NCBI GenBank assembly: GCA_009914555.1
Contig: WNDY01000017.1
Coordinates: 1-64,000 of the forward strand
Source of the DNA: Xylophilus sp.
Lineage (GTDB): Bacteria > Pseudomonadota > Gammaproteobacteria > Burkholderiales > Burkholderiaceae_C
DNA length: 64,000 nt
Direction: 5' to 3'
Shown piece after piece: positions 1 to 8,075 of this stretch; position 1 is the stretch's first letter, and each line of letters begins with the position of its first letter. The translations under genes were made by a program, and so were the position numbers. The notes beneath the pieces were generated by a model, which saw only the letters and a list, made by a program, of their open reading frames with translations, was not told where the DNA came from and ran no database searches.

Positions 1-411
1 GACCTGTATTCGCGTAAGGTTGTGGGCTGGTCGATGTCTGAGCGCATGACGGCTACGCTGGTTTGCGACGCGCTGCGCATGGCGCTGTTTGCTCGCAATC
101 GGCCTCGGGGAGTGATCGTGCATACTGGCCGTGGTAGCCAATACTGCTCGCGCGAGCACCGCGCCCTGTTGGAGCAATACGCTTTGATCGCCAGCATGAG
201 TGCCAGAGGCAACTGCTACGACAACGCAGCAATGGAGAGTTGGAACCACAGTCTGAAGGTCGAGGCCATCCATGGTGAACACCTCGCCACACGGGAGCAG
301 GCCAAGGCTCATGTGTTTGACTACATTGAGGTTGACTACAATCGGATCCGGCTGCACTCGACCCTGGGCTACCTCAGCCCAGAGCAGTACGAGCTGGCCA
401 ATGTCGCTTAG
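1..411 (+). pseudogene. IS3-family transposase (OrfB) C-terminal part, catalytic Asp replaced
   Basis: This is the 3' part of an IS3-family DDE transposase; the reading frame is open from base 1, so the gene begins outside the window. The integrase-core signature is present: HT-G-RGSQY, then [19 protein letters not shown] and the terminal [14 protein letters not shown]. Family members have HSDRGSQY, with the second catalytic Asp where this protein has Gly (codon GGC at 127-129; a single base from GAC). The third catalytic residue, Glu in AMES, is retained. A DDE transposase without this Asp should be inactive, so the copy is probably dead even though the frame is open. The typical right end of the element follows. 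Confidence 0.85.
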
Positions 412-416
412 ATAGG

Positions 417-451
417 TGTCCGTAAATCAGGGGCAAGATCACAGTTCCTGT
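417..451 (+). repeat. Right end / terminal inverted repeat of the IS3-family element
   Basis: Directly after the transposase stop comes TGTCCGTAAATCAGGGG followed by CAAGATCA, which resembles the TGATCTTGCCCC-type ends of many IS3 relatives in reverse orientation. The left end lies outside the window, so neither the inverted-repeat match nor the target duplication can be verified. The boundary is approximate. Confidence 0.5.
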
Positions 452-580
452 CGTACCTGGTGCCGGCGAAGCCCGGCACCGGCGCCGCCGGCCGGGGCGT
501 GGTGCGCGGCACGCCCTCGGGCGCGCCGGGCTGAAACCCGCTTTCTCCGCCATATGACAGAACGGTTGCTGTCACATGGG

Positions 581-614
581 CTGTCATGAAAGTGACATCG
601 ACCCGACAGATACT
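581..614 (+). promoter_or_regulatory. Pho box plus -10 element upstream of ppk
   Basis: CTGTCATGAAAGTGACAT at 581-598 has two 7-base half-sites with an 11-bp period and matches the PhoB consensus CTGTCATAAATCTGACAT at about 15 of 18 positions. A further CTGTCA lies at 569-574. A -10-like GATACT lies at 609-614, ten bases after the box, which is the usual spacing of PhoB-activated promoters. The predicted start of transcription is near 621, upstream of the ATG at 642. It would place ppk under phosphate-starvation control. Confidence 0.7.
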
Positions 615-641
615 TGCGGGCCTGTCATTCACCAGAACAAG

Positions 642-2858
642 ATGCCCAGCTGGTCCGATGCTCCGCAGTCCCCGATGGCCGCCTCCAGGGAGGCAGCGAC
701 TGCGGCGCCGGCCGACGTGCCAGCGACGGCGCCCGTGCTGCCGGCCCTCGTGACGGAGGCCGTCGTGGAAGAGGCGCCGGCCCTGCGCCTGCTGGACCGC
801 GACCACAGCATCCTGGCCTTCAACGAGCGCGTGTTCGACTGGGCGGTGCGCGATGACGTGCCGCTGCTCGAACGCCTGCGCTACCTGTGCATCGTCTCGT
901 CCAACCTCGACGAGTTCTTCGAAGTCCGCTTCGCGCCGCACCTGACGGCCGCGCTGGCGCAGGACGACAAGGGGGCCTACACCGCGGCCTCGTTCGAGGC
1001 GCTGTCGGCCAAGGCCCACGGCATCGTCGCCCGCCAGTACGCGCTCTACAACGACACGCTGATGCCGGCCTTCGCGGCGCAGGGCATCCGCATCATCTCG
1101 CACCACGAGCGCGACGCGGCCCAGCGACGCTGGGTGCGCGACTATTTCGAGCGCGAGGTCCGGCCGCTGCTGCTGCCGGTCGGGCTCGACCCGGCGCACC
1201 CGTTTCCGCAGGTGGCCAACAAGACGCTGAACTTCATCGTGCGCCTGGTCGGCGCCGACGCCTTCGGCCGCGACAACGAGATCGCCATCGTGCGGGTGCC
1301 GCGGGTGCTGCCGCGCCTGATCCGCCTGCCCGACAGCGTGGTGCCGGCCGGCGTGCGCGGCTTCGTCAGCCTCTCCAGCGTGATGCGGGCGCACCTGGAG
1401 GATCTGTTCCCGGGCCGCGACGTGGTGGAGTTCTCGCAGTTCCGCGTGACCCGCCACTCCGACCTGGCCGTGGACGAGGAGGACGTGCGCAACCTGCGCA
1501 CCGCCCTGCGCCAGGGCCTGCGCCAGCGCAACTTCGGCCAGGCGGTGCGGCTGGAGGTCTCCTCCTGGTGCTCCGACCTGCTGCGCGGCTACCTGCAGCA
1601 CCACTTCGCGCTGCCCGAGGCCGCGGTCTACCGGGTGCAGGGACCGGTCAACCTGGTGCGGCTGGTCCAGCTGGTGGACCTGGTGAACGACCCGGCGCTG
1701 CTGTTCGCCCCGTGGACGCCGGCCTGGCCGCGCCGCATGCGCGACGGCATCCCCATCCTCGACCAGCTGCGCGAGCGCGACGTGCTGATCCATCAGCCCT
1801 ACGAGAGCTTCGACGGCGTGCTCGCCTTCCTGCGCGAGGCGGTGGCCGACCCGCAGGTCCTGGCCATCAAGCAGACCATCTACCGCACCGGCTCCGACCC
1901 CGAGCTCATCAACCTCCTGCGCGAGGCGGTGCACCGCGGCAAGGAGGTGATGGCCGTGGTCGAACTCAAGGCCCGCTTCGATGAAGAGGCCAACATCAAC
2001 TGGGCCGAAGCGCTGGAGAAGGCCGGCGCCCAGGTGGTCTACGGCGTCGTCGGCTTGAAGACCCATGCCAAGATGCTGCTGGTGACCCGCCGCGAGGGCG
2101 ACCGCCTGCGCCGCTATGGCCACCTGTCCACCGGCAACTACAACCCGCGCACCGCGCGGCTCTACACCGACATCAGCTACCTCACCGCCGACGCCGACAC
2201 CACGGCCGAGATGGACACGGTGTTCAGCCACCTGGCCAGCCAGAACAAGCTGCCGCGCCTCAAGCGCCTGTGGGTCGCGCCGTTCCATCTGCACAGGCGG
2301 CTGCTGGAGCGCGTCGAGGCGATCGGCGCGGCGGCGGCGCAGGGCGTGCCCGGGCGCATCGTGCTCAAGATGAACGCGCTGACCGACGAGCCGCTGGCCC
2401 GCGCGCTGGTGGCCGCCGGCCGGCGCGGCGCGCGCATCGACCTGATCGTGCGCGGCGCCTGCATCCTGCCGGCCCAGGTGCCGGGCGCGACCGAGAACGT
2501 CCGCGTGCGCTCGCTGATCGGCCGCTTCCTCGAACATTCGCGCGTCTTCTACTTCGGCAGCGGCGACGAGGAGGAGCTCTATCTCTCCAGCGCCGACTGG
2601 ATGAACCGCAACATGCTGCGCCGCGTCGAACTCGCCTGGCCGGTCAGCGACCCGGTGCTGCGCCAGCGCATCATCGACGAATGCCTGGTCGCGAGCCTGT
2701 ACGACGACCGCGACGCCTGGGAGCTGCGGGCCGACGGCACCTACGTGCATGCCGGCAATCCGCGCACCGGCACCGGCGCGCAGGATGCGCTGATGGCGCG
2801 CTACAGCCGGCCGGCCAGCGGCAAGAAGAGCGGCAAGGATGGAGTGCAATGGACCTGA
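642..2858 (+). CDS. ppk: Polyphosphate kinase 1
   Basis: PPK1 reversibly transfers the gamma-phosphate of ATP onto polyphosphate. The 738-residue product matches the family length. An Ala/Pro-rich leader is followed by the N-terminal domain (LLDRDHSILAFNERVF, SNLDEFFEVR), the head domain and the two phospholipase-D-like C domains. The autophosphorylated His is in GLKTHAKMLL (about residue 475) and the second conserved His in RRYGHLSTGNY (about 494); their spacing of 19 equals that of His435 and His454 in E. coli. An in-frame ATG at 576 exists but lies upstream of the predicted transcription start and inside the regulatory region, so I use 642; 675 is another option. The 3' end overlaps sixA by 10 bp. 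Confidence 0.95.
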   Translation: MPSWSDAPQSPMAASREAATAAPADVPATAPVLPALVTEAVVEEAPALRLLDRDHSILAFNERVFDWAVRDDVPLLERLRYLCIVSSNLDEFFEVRFAPHLTAALAQDDKGAYTAASFEALSAKAHGIVARQYALYNDTLMPAFAAQGIRIISHHERDAAQRRWVRDYFEREVRPLLLPVGLDPAHPFPQVANKTLNFIVRLVGADAFGRDNEIAIVRVPRVLPRLIRLPDSVVPAGVRGFVSLSSVMRAHLEDLFPGRDVVEFSQFRVTRHSDLAVDEEDVRNLRTALRQGLRQRNFGQAVRLEVSSWCSDLLRGYLQHHFALPEAAVYRVQGPVNLVRLVQLVDLVNDPALLFAPWTPAWPRRMRDGIPILDQLRERDVLIHQPYESFDGVLAFLREAVADPQVLAIKQTIYRTGSDPELINLLREAVHRGKEVMAVVELKARFDEEANINWAEALEKAGAQVVYGVVGLKTHAKMLLVTRREGDRLRRYGHLSTGNYNPRTARLYTDISYLTADADTTAEMDTVFSHLASQNKLPRLKRLWVAPFHLHRRLLERVEAIGAAAAQGVPGRIVLKMNALTDEPLARALVAAGRRGARIDLIVRGACILPAQVPGATENVRVRSLIGRFLEHSRVFYFGSGDEEELYLSSADWMNRNMLRRVELAWPVSDPVLRQRIIDECLVASLYDDRDAWELRADGTYVHAGNPRTGTGAQDALMARYSRPASGKKSGKDGVQWT

Positions 2859-3316
2859 TCCTCTGGCGCCATGCCGAAGCCGAAGAACTCCAGGACGGCC
2901 AGGAGGACCTGGAGCGCGCGCTGACGCCGCGCGGGGAGAAGCAGGCCGCCCGCATGGCCGCCTGGCTCGACCGCCAGCTGCCCGAGGGGGCGCGCGTGCT
3001 GGCCAGCCCGGCCCGGCGCACCGAGCAGACCGTGGCCGCGCTGGGGCGCAAGTTCAAGCTGCGGGCCGAACTGGCGCCGGACGGCAACGTGTCCGACCTG
3101 CTGGAACTGGTGCAGTGGCCCAGGCCGCGCGGCACGGTGCTGGTCGTCGGCCACCAGCCGCTGCTGGGCCAGGCGATCGCGCAGCTGCTGGGCATCGCCG
3201 GTGGTGAATGCCCGGTGCGCAAGGGCGGTGTCTGGTGGCTGCGCCAGCGCCAGCGCCAGCGGCTGGAGCAGACGCAGACGGTCGTCGTGGCGGTGCAGTC
3301 GCCGGAATTCTTGTAG
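2849..3316 (+). CDS. sixA: Phosphohistidine phosphatase SixA
   Basis: A 155-residue histidine-phosphatase-superfamily protein. It starts with the catalytic LILWRHAEAE (RHG motif with the nucleophilic His at about residue 8). It continues with SPARRTEQT and the second catalytic His in VVGHQPLLGQ. E. coli SixA dephosphorylates phosphohistidine on phosphotransfer proteins, and the short one-domain form here fits that group. The ATG overlaps the end of ppk by 10 bp and has GGAG just upstream, so the two are almost certainly co-transcribed and translationally coupled. Overlap with polyphosphate kinase suggests a role around phosphate or histidine-phosphate metabolism; this is inference. Confidence 0.9.
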   Translation: MDLILWRHAEAEELQDGQEDLERALTPRGEKQAARMAAWLDRQLPEGARVLASPARRTEQTVAALGRKFKLRAELAPDGNVSDLLELVQWPRPRGTVLVVGHQPLLGQAIAQLLGIAGGECPVRKGGVWWLRQRQRQRLEQTQTVVVAVQSPEFL

Positions 3317-3452
3317 CCCGATCCGTCGCTGACCCTGCGGGATTCCATGGTCAGCTATGCGGCCGATCCGTGGCGGCTCTCCCTCGACGTCGGCGATCTC
3401 GCCGGCCAGTTCTGGCTCCTGCAGGGCCTTGGACGGTTCGATCGTGGTACGT

Positions 3453-5429
3453 CTACGCCGCCTGCGTCAGCGCCTCGATCTCGCCCGACAGTTCGAGCCA
3501 GCGTTCCTCCAGCCGCTCGACCTCGTCGCCCACGGCCTTGAGGCGGCGGCCGGCGTCGGCGATCTCGTCCGGCGGCAGCGGCTGGGCGAGGCGGCGTTCG
3601 ATCTCGGCGCGTTCGGTGCCCAGCACGGCCAGGCGCCTGTCGATGGTCTCGACCTCGCGCTGCAGCGGGCGGGTCCTGGCCGCCAGCTGCTGGCGGACCT
3701 GGGCGTCGAGTTTGCGCTGTCCGCGGCTGTCGGTCGCCGCCGGGGCCGCCGGCGCCTGGGGCGGTTGCGGCACGGCAGCGGCTGCCGCGGAGCGGGCGGC
3801 TTCGCGCAGGCGCTTCGACTCTTCGAGCAGGTAGCGCTGGTAGTCGTCGAGGTCGCCGTCGAACGGTTGGACCTTGCCGCGGCCGACCATCCAGAATTCG
3901 TCGCAGACGGTGCGCAGCAGCGCCCGGTCGTGGCTGACCAGCATGAGCGCGCCCTCGAATCCGTTGAGCGCCATGGCCAGGGCCTCGCGCGTGGCCAGGT
4001 CCAGGTGGTTCGTGGGTTCGTCGAGCACCAGCAGGTTGGGCCGCTGCCAGACCATCATTGCGAGCACGAGGCGTGCCTTCTCGCCGCCGCTCATGGTGCC
4101 CACCGGCTGCTTGACCATGTCGCCGCTGAAGTTGAAGCTGCCGAGGAAGCTGCGCAGGTCTTGCTCGCGCGTGGATTCCCGGGCGTCGGCGCCGAGTTCG
4201 CGCGCCAGCCGCACCATGTGCTCCAGCGGGTTGTCGCCTTCGTGCAGCACGTCGAGCTCCTGCTGTGCGAAGTAGCCGATCGCCAGGCCCTTGCCCTCGG
4301 TGATGGTGCCCGAGACGAGCTGCAGGTCGTGCGCGATCGTCTTCACGAAGGTGGACTTGCCATGGCCGTTGGCGCCGAGGATGCCGATGCGCTGGCCGGC
4401 CAGCACCGAGCGGCCCACGCCGCGCAGGATGACGGTCGGCGCGCCGCCTTCATGCTCCGGCGGGTAGCCGAAGCTGGCGTCGGTCACCGACAGCATCGGG
4501 TTGGGAATGTGGCCCGGGTCCTTGAACGAGAAGCTGAATTCGGCCTCGGCCAGCAGCGGCGCGACCTTCTCCATGCGCTCGATCGCCTTGACCCGGCTCT
4601 GCGCCTGCCGGGCCTTGGTGGCCTGGGCCTTGAAGCGGTCGATGAACTTCTGCAGGTGGGCGATCTTGTCCTGCTGCCGGGCGTAGGCCGCCTGCTGCTG
4701 CTCCATCTGCAGCGCGCGCATCTCCTCGAACCTGCTGTAGTTGCCGCCATAGCGCGTGAGCTTGGCCTGCTCGATGTGCAGGGTGACGCCGGTCACCGCG
4801 TCGAGGAATTCGCGGTCGTGGCTGATGACGACGATGGTGCCGGGGTACTTCTGCAGCCAGGCTTCGAGCCAGACCAGGGCATCGAGGTCCAGGTGGTTCG
4901 TGGGTTCGTCGAGCAGCAGCAGGTCGCTGGGGCACATCAGCGCGCGCGCCAATTGCAGGCGCATGCGCCAGCCGCCGGAGAAGCTGTCGACCGGCCGCTC
5001 CAGCTCGGCGACCTGGAAGCCCAGGCCCAGGATCAGCGCCTGGGCGCGCGGCACCGCATCGTGCGCGCCGGCGTCGGCCAGGTCGGCATGGGCCTGGGCG
5101 ATCTCCATGCCGTCGTCGGCCGCCTCGGCCGCGGCCAGCCGGGCGTTGATCTCGACCAGCCGGGTGTCGCCCGCGAGCACGAAGGCGGTGGCCGACTCGC
5201 TGGTCTCGGGCATGTTCTGCGCGACCTGGGCCATGCGCCACTGGCGCGGGATCGAGAACTCGCCGCCGTCCTCGTGCAGCAGGCCGGTCAGCAGCGCGAA
5301 CAGGGTGGACTTGCCGGCACCGTTGCGGCCCACGAGGCCGACCTTCTCGCCGGGGTTGATGGTGGCCGAGGCGCCGTCGAGCAGCACCTTCGCGCCGCGG
5401 CGCAGGACGACGTCGCGCAGCGTGATCAT
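3453..5429 (-). CDS. ABC-F family ATPase, YheS-type
   Basis: A 658-residue protein with two soluble ABC domains and no membrane segments. Domain 1: Walker A GRNGAGKST at about residue 35, signature FSGGWRMRLQLA, Walker B LLLLDEPTNHLD. Domain 2: GANGHGKST, MSGGEKARLVLA, LLVLDEPTNHLD. The opening residues (MITLRDVVLRRGAKVLLDGA, then INPGEKVGLVG) align from memory with E. coli YheS rather than EttA, Uup or YbiT. ABC-F proteins act on ribosomes during translation; the YheS substrate context is poorly defined. The charged C-terminal 120 residues are predicted coiled coil, as in the family. It shares an ATGA overlap with the upstream PLP-enzyme gene, so the two form one transcript. Confidence 0.9.
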   Translation of the reverse strand: MITLRDVVLRRGAKVLLDGASATINPGEKVGLVGRNGAGKSTLFALLTGLLHEDGGEFSIPRQWRMAQVAQNMPETSESATAFVLAGDTRLVEINARLAAAEAADDGMEIAQAHADLADAGAHDAVPRAQALILGLGFQVAELERPVDSFSGGWRMRLQLARALMCPSDLLLLDEPTNHLDLDALVWLEAWLQKYPGTIVVISHDREFLDAVTGVTLHIEQAKLTRYGGNYSRFEEMRALQMEQQQAAYARQQDKIAHLQKFIDRFKAQATKARQAQSRVKAIERMEKVAPLLAEAEFSFSFKDPGHIPNPMLSVTDASFGYPPEHEGGAPTVILRGVGRSVLAGQRIGILGANGHGKSTFVKTIAHDLQLVSGTITEGKGLAIGYFAQQELDVLHEGDNPLEHMVRLARELGADARESTREQDLRSFLGSFNFSGDMVKQPVGTMSGGEKARLVLAMMVWQRPNLLVLDEPTNHLDLATREALAMALNGFEGALMLVSHDRALLRTVCDEFWMVGRGKVQPFDGDLDDYQRYLLEESKRLREAARSAAAAAVPQPPQAPAAPAATDSRGQRKLDAQVRQQLAARTRPLQREVETIDRRLAVLGTERAEIERRLAQPLPPDEIADAGRRLKAVGDEVERLEERWLELSGEIEALTQAA

Positions 5430-6685
5430 CGCGGCTGCGCCGCCGCCGTGCGGGCGAAGGCCTGGGCGAAGTCGGCGATCAGGTCGGCCTCGGCCTCGAT
5501 GCCGACGGACACGCGCACCAGCCCGTCCGGGATGTCCATGGACTGGCGGTTCTCCGGCCCCATCTCGAAGAAGATGGTGTGGGCTGCGGGCAGTGCCAGC
5601 GTGCGGTTGTCGCCCAGGTGGCTGGACTTGATGACGATGCGCAGCGCGTCGAGCAGCGCGAACGGATCGACGCCGGCCTGCAGCTCGAAGCTCAGCAGGC
5701 TGCCGTAGTGGCGGCCGCCGAACAGCGCCGCGGCGCGCTCGTGCTGCGGGTGGCTTTCCAGTCCGGGGTACTGCACGCGGCGCACGCCGGGCCGGGCTTC
5801 GAGCCAGCGCGCGAGCGCCAGCGCATTGCCGCTGGCGCGCTCCACGCGCAGGTCCAGTGTCTCGGCCCCGATGGCGATGCGGTGGGCCTGGTCGGCGCTG
5901 AGCGTGCCGCCGGTGTCGCGCAGGCCCTTCTTCTTGATCTGCAGCAGGCCCCAGCCCCGTGCCGGGCCGCCCTGGTAGCTGGAGAGGATGTTGGGATAGC
6001 CCGTCCAGTCGTAGAGGCCGGTGTCGCTCACGCTGCCGCCCAGCGCGTTGCCGTGGCCGCTGATGGACTTGGACAGCGAATGCACGACCAGCCCGGCGCC
6101 CACGTCGCGGCCGCGCAGCAGCGCCGGCGTGGTCATGGTGTTGTCGAGCACGAAGAGGATCCCGCGTTCGGCGCAGAGCCTGCCGATGCCAGCCAGGTCG
6201 GCCACCTGGGTGCCGGGGTTGGCGATGGTCTCGGCGAAGACGAAGCGGGTCTGCGGCTGCAGCGCCTCGGTCACGGCGGCCGCGTCGGTGGCATCGACCA
6301 GGCTGACCGTCACGCCGAGCTGCGTGAGCGTCTGCAGCCAGCTCGCGGTGTTGCCGAACAGGTAGCGGCTCGCGACGATGTGATCGCCCTGGCGCAGCAG
6401 CGCTACGCTGAGCGCGCTGATGGCGGCCATGCCGGTGGCGAAGGTCACCGTGCCGACGGCGTCTTCCATGAGGTTGAGCTTGGCTTCGAGCGCGGCGGTG
6501 GTCGGGTTGCCCTGGCGGCCGTAGACGAAGCCGCTCTGGCTGCCCTGGAACACGTCGGCCAGTTCGCGCGCGGTGGCGTAGCCGAACGCGGCGGCGTTGT
6601 GCGAAGGCTTGTGGATGGCGCCGTGCTCCACGCTGCCGCGCCGGTCGGCGTGCAGGATGCGGGTGCTGAGCTGTTCGGTGGTCAT
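5426..6685 (-). CDS. Cys/Met-metabolism PLP enzyme (cystathionine gamma-synthase / O-acyl-homoserine sulfhydrylase family)
   Basis: A 419-residue fold-type I PLP enzyme. The PLP lysine lies in VHSLSKSISGHG; other family motifs are YGRQGNPTTAALE, FATGMAAISA and ETIANPGTQV. These enzymes catalyse gamma- or beta-replacement or elimination on homoserine esters or cystathionine in methionine/cysteine metabolism. The exact reaction cannot be fixed from sequence; O-succinyl/acetyl-homoserine sulfhydrylase and cystathionine gamma-synthase are both possible. Its stop overlaps the start of the ABC-F gene. A rho-independent terminator lies just upstream, separating it from the PurM-like gene, so it should have its own promoter in the roughly 70-bp gap, although I see no clear -35/-10. 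Confidence 0.85.
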   Translation of the reverse strand: MTTEQLSTRILHADRRGSVEHGAIHKPSHNAAAFGYATARELADVFQGSQSGFVYGRQGNPTTAALEAKLNLMEDAVGTVTFATGMAAISALSVALLRQGDHIVASRYLFGNTASWLQTLTQLGVTVSLVDATDAAAVTEALQPQTRFVFAETIANPGTQVADLAGIGRLCAERGILFVLDNTMTTPALLRGRDVGAGLVVHSLSKSISGHGNALGGSVSDTGLYDWTGYPNILSSYQGGPARGWGLLQIKKKGLRDTGGTLSADQAHRIAIGAETLDLRVERASGNALALARWLEARPGVRRVQYPGLESHPQHERAAALFGGRHYGSLLSFELQAGVDPFALLDALRIVIKSSHLGDNRTLALPAAHTIFFEMGPENRQSMDIPDGLVRVSVGIEAEADLIADFAQAFARTAAAQPR

Positions 6686-6703
6686 GGCAACTCCGATCGG
6701 TCG

Positions 6704-6730
6704 GAAAAAGGGAAGGGGCCGCGCGGCCCC
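6704..6730 (-). terminator. Rho-independent terminator after the PurM-like gene
   Basis: On the minus strand the perfect palindrome GGGGCCGCGCGGCCCC (6715-6730) is followed by TTCCCTTTTTCC. It lies 25 bp beyond the stop of the PurM-like gene and ahead of the PLP-enzyme start. Confidence 0.65.
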
Positions 6731-6755
6731 CGGGGGTCGGTGGGGCGCAAGCGGC

Positions 6756-7880
6756 TCAGCGCAACTGCAGCTCGTCGCCGGCGAATTCCACGTTCAGCGG
6801 CTCGATCACGACGCGCTTCGGGCCGGCTTCGACCCGCCCGGCGACCCAGGCCTCGACGCCCTGGGCGCGGGCGATCTCGACGGTGCGCCCGGCGTCGCTG
6901 GCCGCGACGTAGAGCGCGAAGCCGGCGCCCATGTTGAGCGTGCCGTAGGCCTCGCGGTCGTCGAGCCGGCATTCGCGCTGGATGAAGTCGAGGACGGCGG
7001 TCTTCGGCGGCACCGCGGCGATGCGGTAGGTCAGCGCCTTGGTGTGGCGCATGAGCTTGCGCCAGCCGTGGCCGGTCACGTTGGCGCTGTAGTGCGGAAC
7101 GATGCCTTCGGCGGCCAGCGCCTCGGTCACCGGCGAGTAGAGCGCGGTGGGCGCGAGCAGCGCCTCGCCATAGGTCTGGCCGTTGCCGATGTCCGTGAGG
7201 TAGCCCTGCGGCATGCGCTCGGCCAGCTTGCGCGCCAGCGACAGGCCGTTGGCATGGATGCCGCTGGCCGCGAGGAAGACGATGGCGTCGCCGACGTCGA
7301 GCCGATCGCCGAGCGACAGGCGCGATTTCGGGCTCACGATGCCGGTGCAGGACGCGGCCAGGTCCACGCGGCCGTCGGCCACGATGCCGGCCAGCGCCGG
7401 CGTCTCGCCGCCGCCCCAGGAGACGCGGCAGACGTCGCAGGCCGCCTTCCAGCCCTCGACGAGGGCCTGCGAACGCTGCGCGTCGTTGAACCAGTCGGAG
7501 CCGCCGGCGGCCCAGTAGGCCTGCACCACGAGCGGCGTGGCGCCGACGGTGATCAGGTCGTTGACCGCCATGGCGATCGTGTCCTGGGCGATGGCTCCGT
7601 AGTAGCTGCGGCCGGTGAGCCGGGCCATCTCGTCGGCCACGAGCGTCTTGGTGCCCAGGCATTCGACGATCGACGCCAGGTAGAGCGGGCCCACGTCGAC
7701 CACGTAGGCCGATTCGCCGCGCGAGCCCGGCACCTCGGCGAAGCCATGGCCGCCGAGGTGCGCGCCGGTGGCGGCCGCGGCGCGCTGGGCGGCGATCTTC
7801 AGCGGGTCGATCAGGTCGTAGTCGACGCCGGCCTGGTCGTAGGTCAGCGGGGCGTTCGGCGCGGGCGTGGGGGAACTCAT
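6756..7880 (-). CDS. PurM-like protein (AIR synthase-related)
   Basis: A 374-residue protein of the PurM/AIR-synthase fold. TYDQAGVDYDLIDPLK resembles the SYRDAGVDIDAG start of phosphoribosylformylglycinamidine cyclo-ligase. It also has GTKT (for GVGTK), the MAVNDLITVGATPL segment matching the family MSVNDI motif, GGETPALAGI, and ASGIHANGLSLARKL. True PurM makes aminoimidazole ribonucleotide in purine synthesis. This protein departs from canonical PurM in many places (AYWAAGGSDWFND, and the C-terminal EPLNVEFAGDEL), and there is no purN neighbour. I read it as a paralogue of uncertain substrate rather than the housekeeping enzyme. It is monocistronic between a repeat element and a terminator. 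Confidence 0.75.
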   Translation of the reverse strand: MSSPTPAPNAPLTYDQAGVDYDLIDPLKIAAQRAAAATGAHLGGHGFAEVPGSRGESAYVVDVGPLYLASIVECLGTKTLVADEMARLTGRSYYGAIAQDTIAMAVNDLITVGATPLVVQAYWAAGGSDWFNDAQRSQALVEGWKAACDVCRVSWGGGETPALAGIVADGRVDLAASCTGIVSPKSRLSLGDRLDVGDAIVFLAASGIHANGLSLARKLAERMPQGYLTDIGNGQTYGEALLAPTALYSPVTEALAAEGIVPHYSANVTGHGWRKLMRHTKALTYRIAAVPPKTAVLDFIQRECRLDDREAYGTLNMGAGFALYVAASDAGRTVEIARAQGVEAWVAGRVEAGPKRVVIEPLNVEFAGDELQLR

Positions 7881-8000
7881 GGCGGCAGAGGCGGGCGGGA
7901 GGGGAAACCCGTGATTATCCCCGAGCGGTCAAGCGGCCTGGCGGCGGTGCGGCGCCGGCCGGCGAAAAGGAGCCCGGGGCCATGGCGAAACAGGTTATGT

Positions 8001-8075
8001 CCATATACTCCCCGGGGTCATCCTATCTGCCGCGCGAAGGACGCCCGCCAGAGAGGCATCCTGCGAGGGGTATCT
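8001..8075. repeat. Intergenic GGGGTAT-box element, copy A (weak)
   Basis: ATATACTCCCC (8003-8013) and GGGGTATC (8067-8074) form outward-facing boxes at the two ends of the gap after prmB; the right box runs into the prmB stop codon. The arms are inverted, further apart than in other copies, and the inner CAGCGC motif is missing, so this is the least certain member of the family described at 15104, 31475, 37050, 49494 and 55865. Confidence 0.4.

Noticed and set aside
576-641. Upstream ATG start for ppk
   Set aside because: It lies within the Pho-box promoter and upstream of the predicted transcription start; the added residues are not conserved.
408-2849. 813-residue minus-strand open frame opposite ppk
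   Set aside because: Ala/Gly/Arg/His-rich shadow of a GC-rich gene; the plus strand encodes complete PPK1 with all catalytic motifs.
3317-3452. Short plus-strand frame starting at 3347 between sixA and the ABC-F gene
   Set aside because: It reads like protein for about 35 residues, then runs antisense into the ABC-F gene; no ribosome-binding site and no recognised homologue, so evidence is insufficient.
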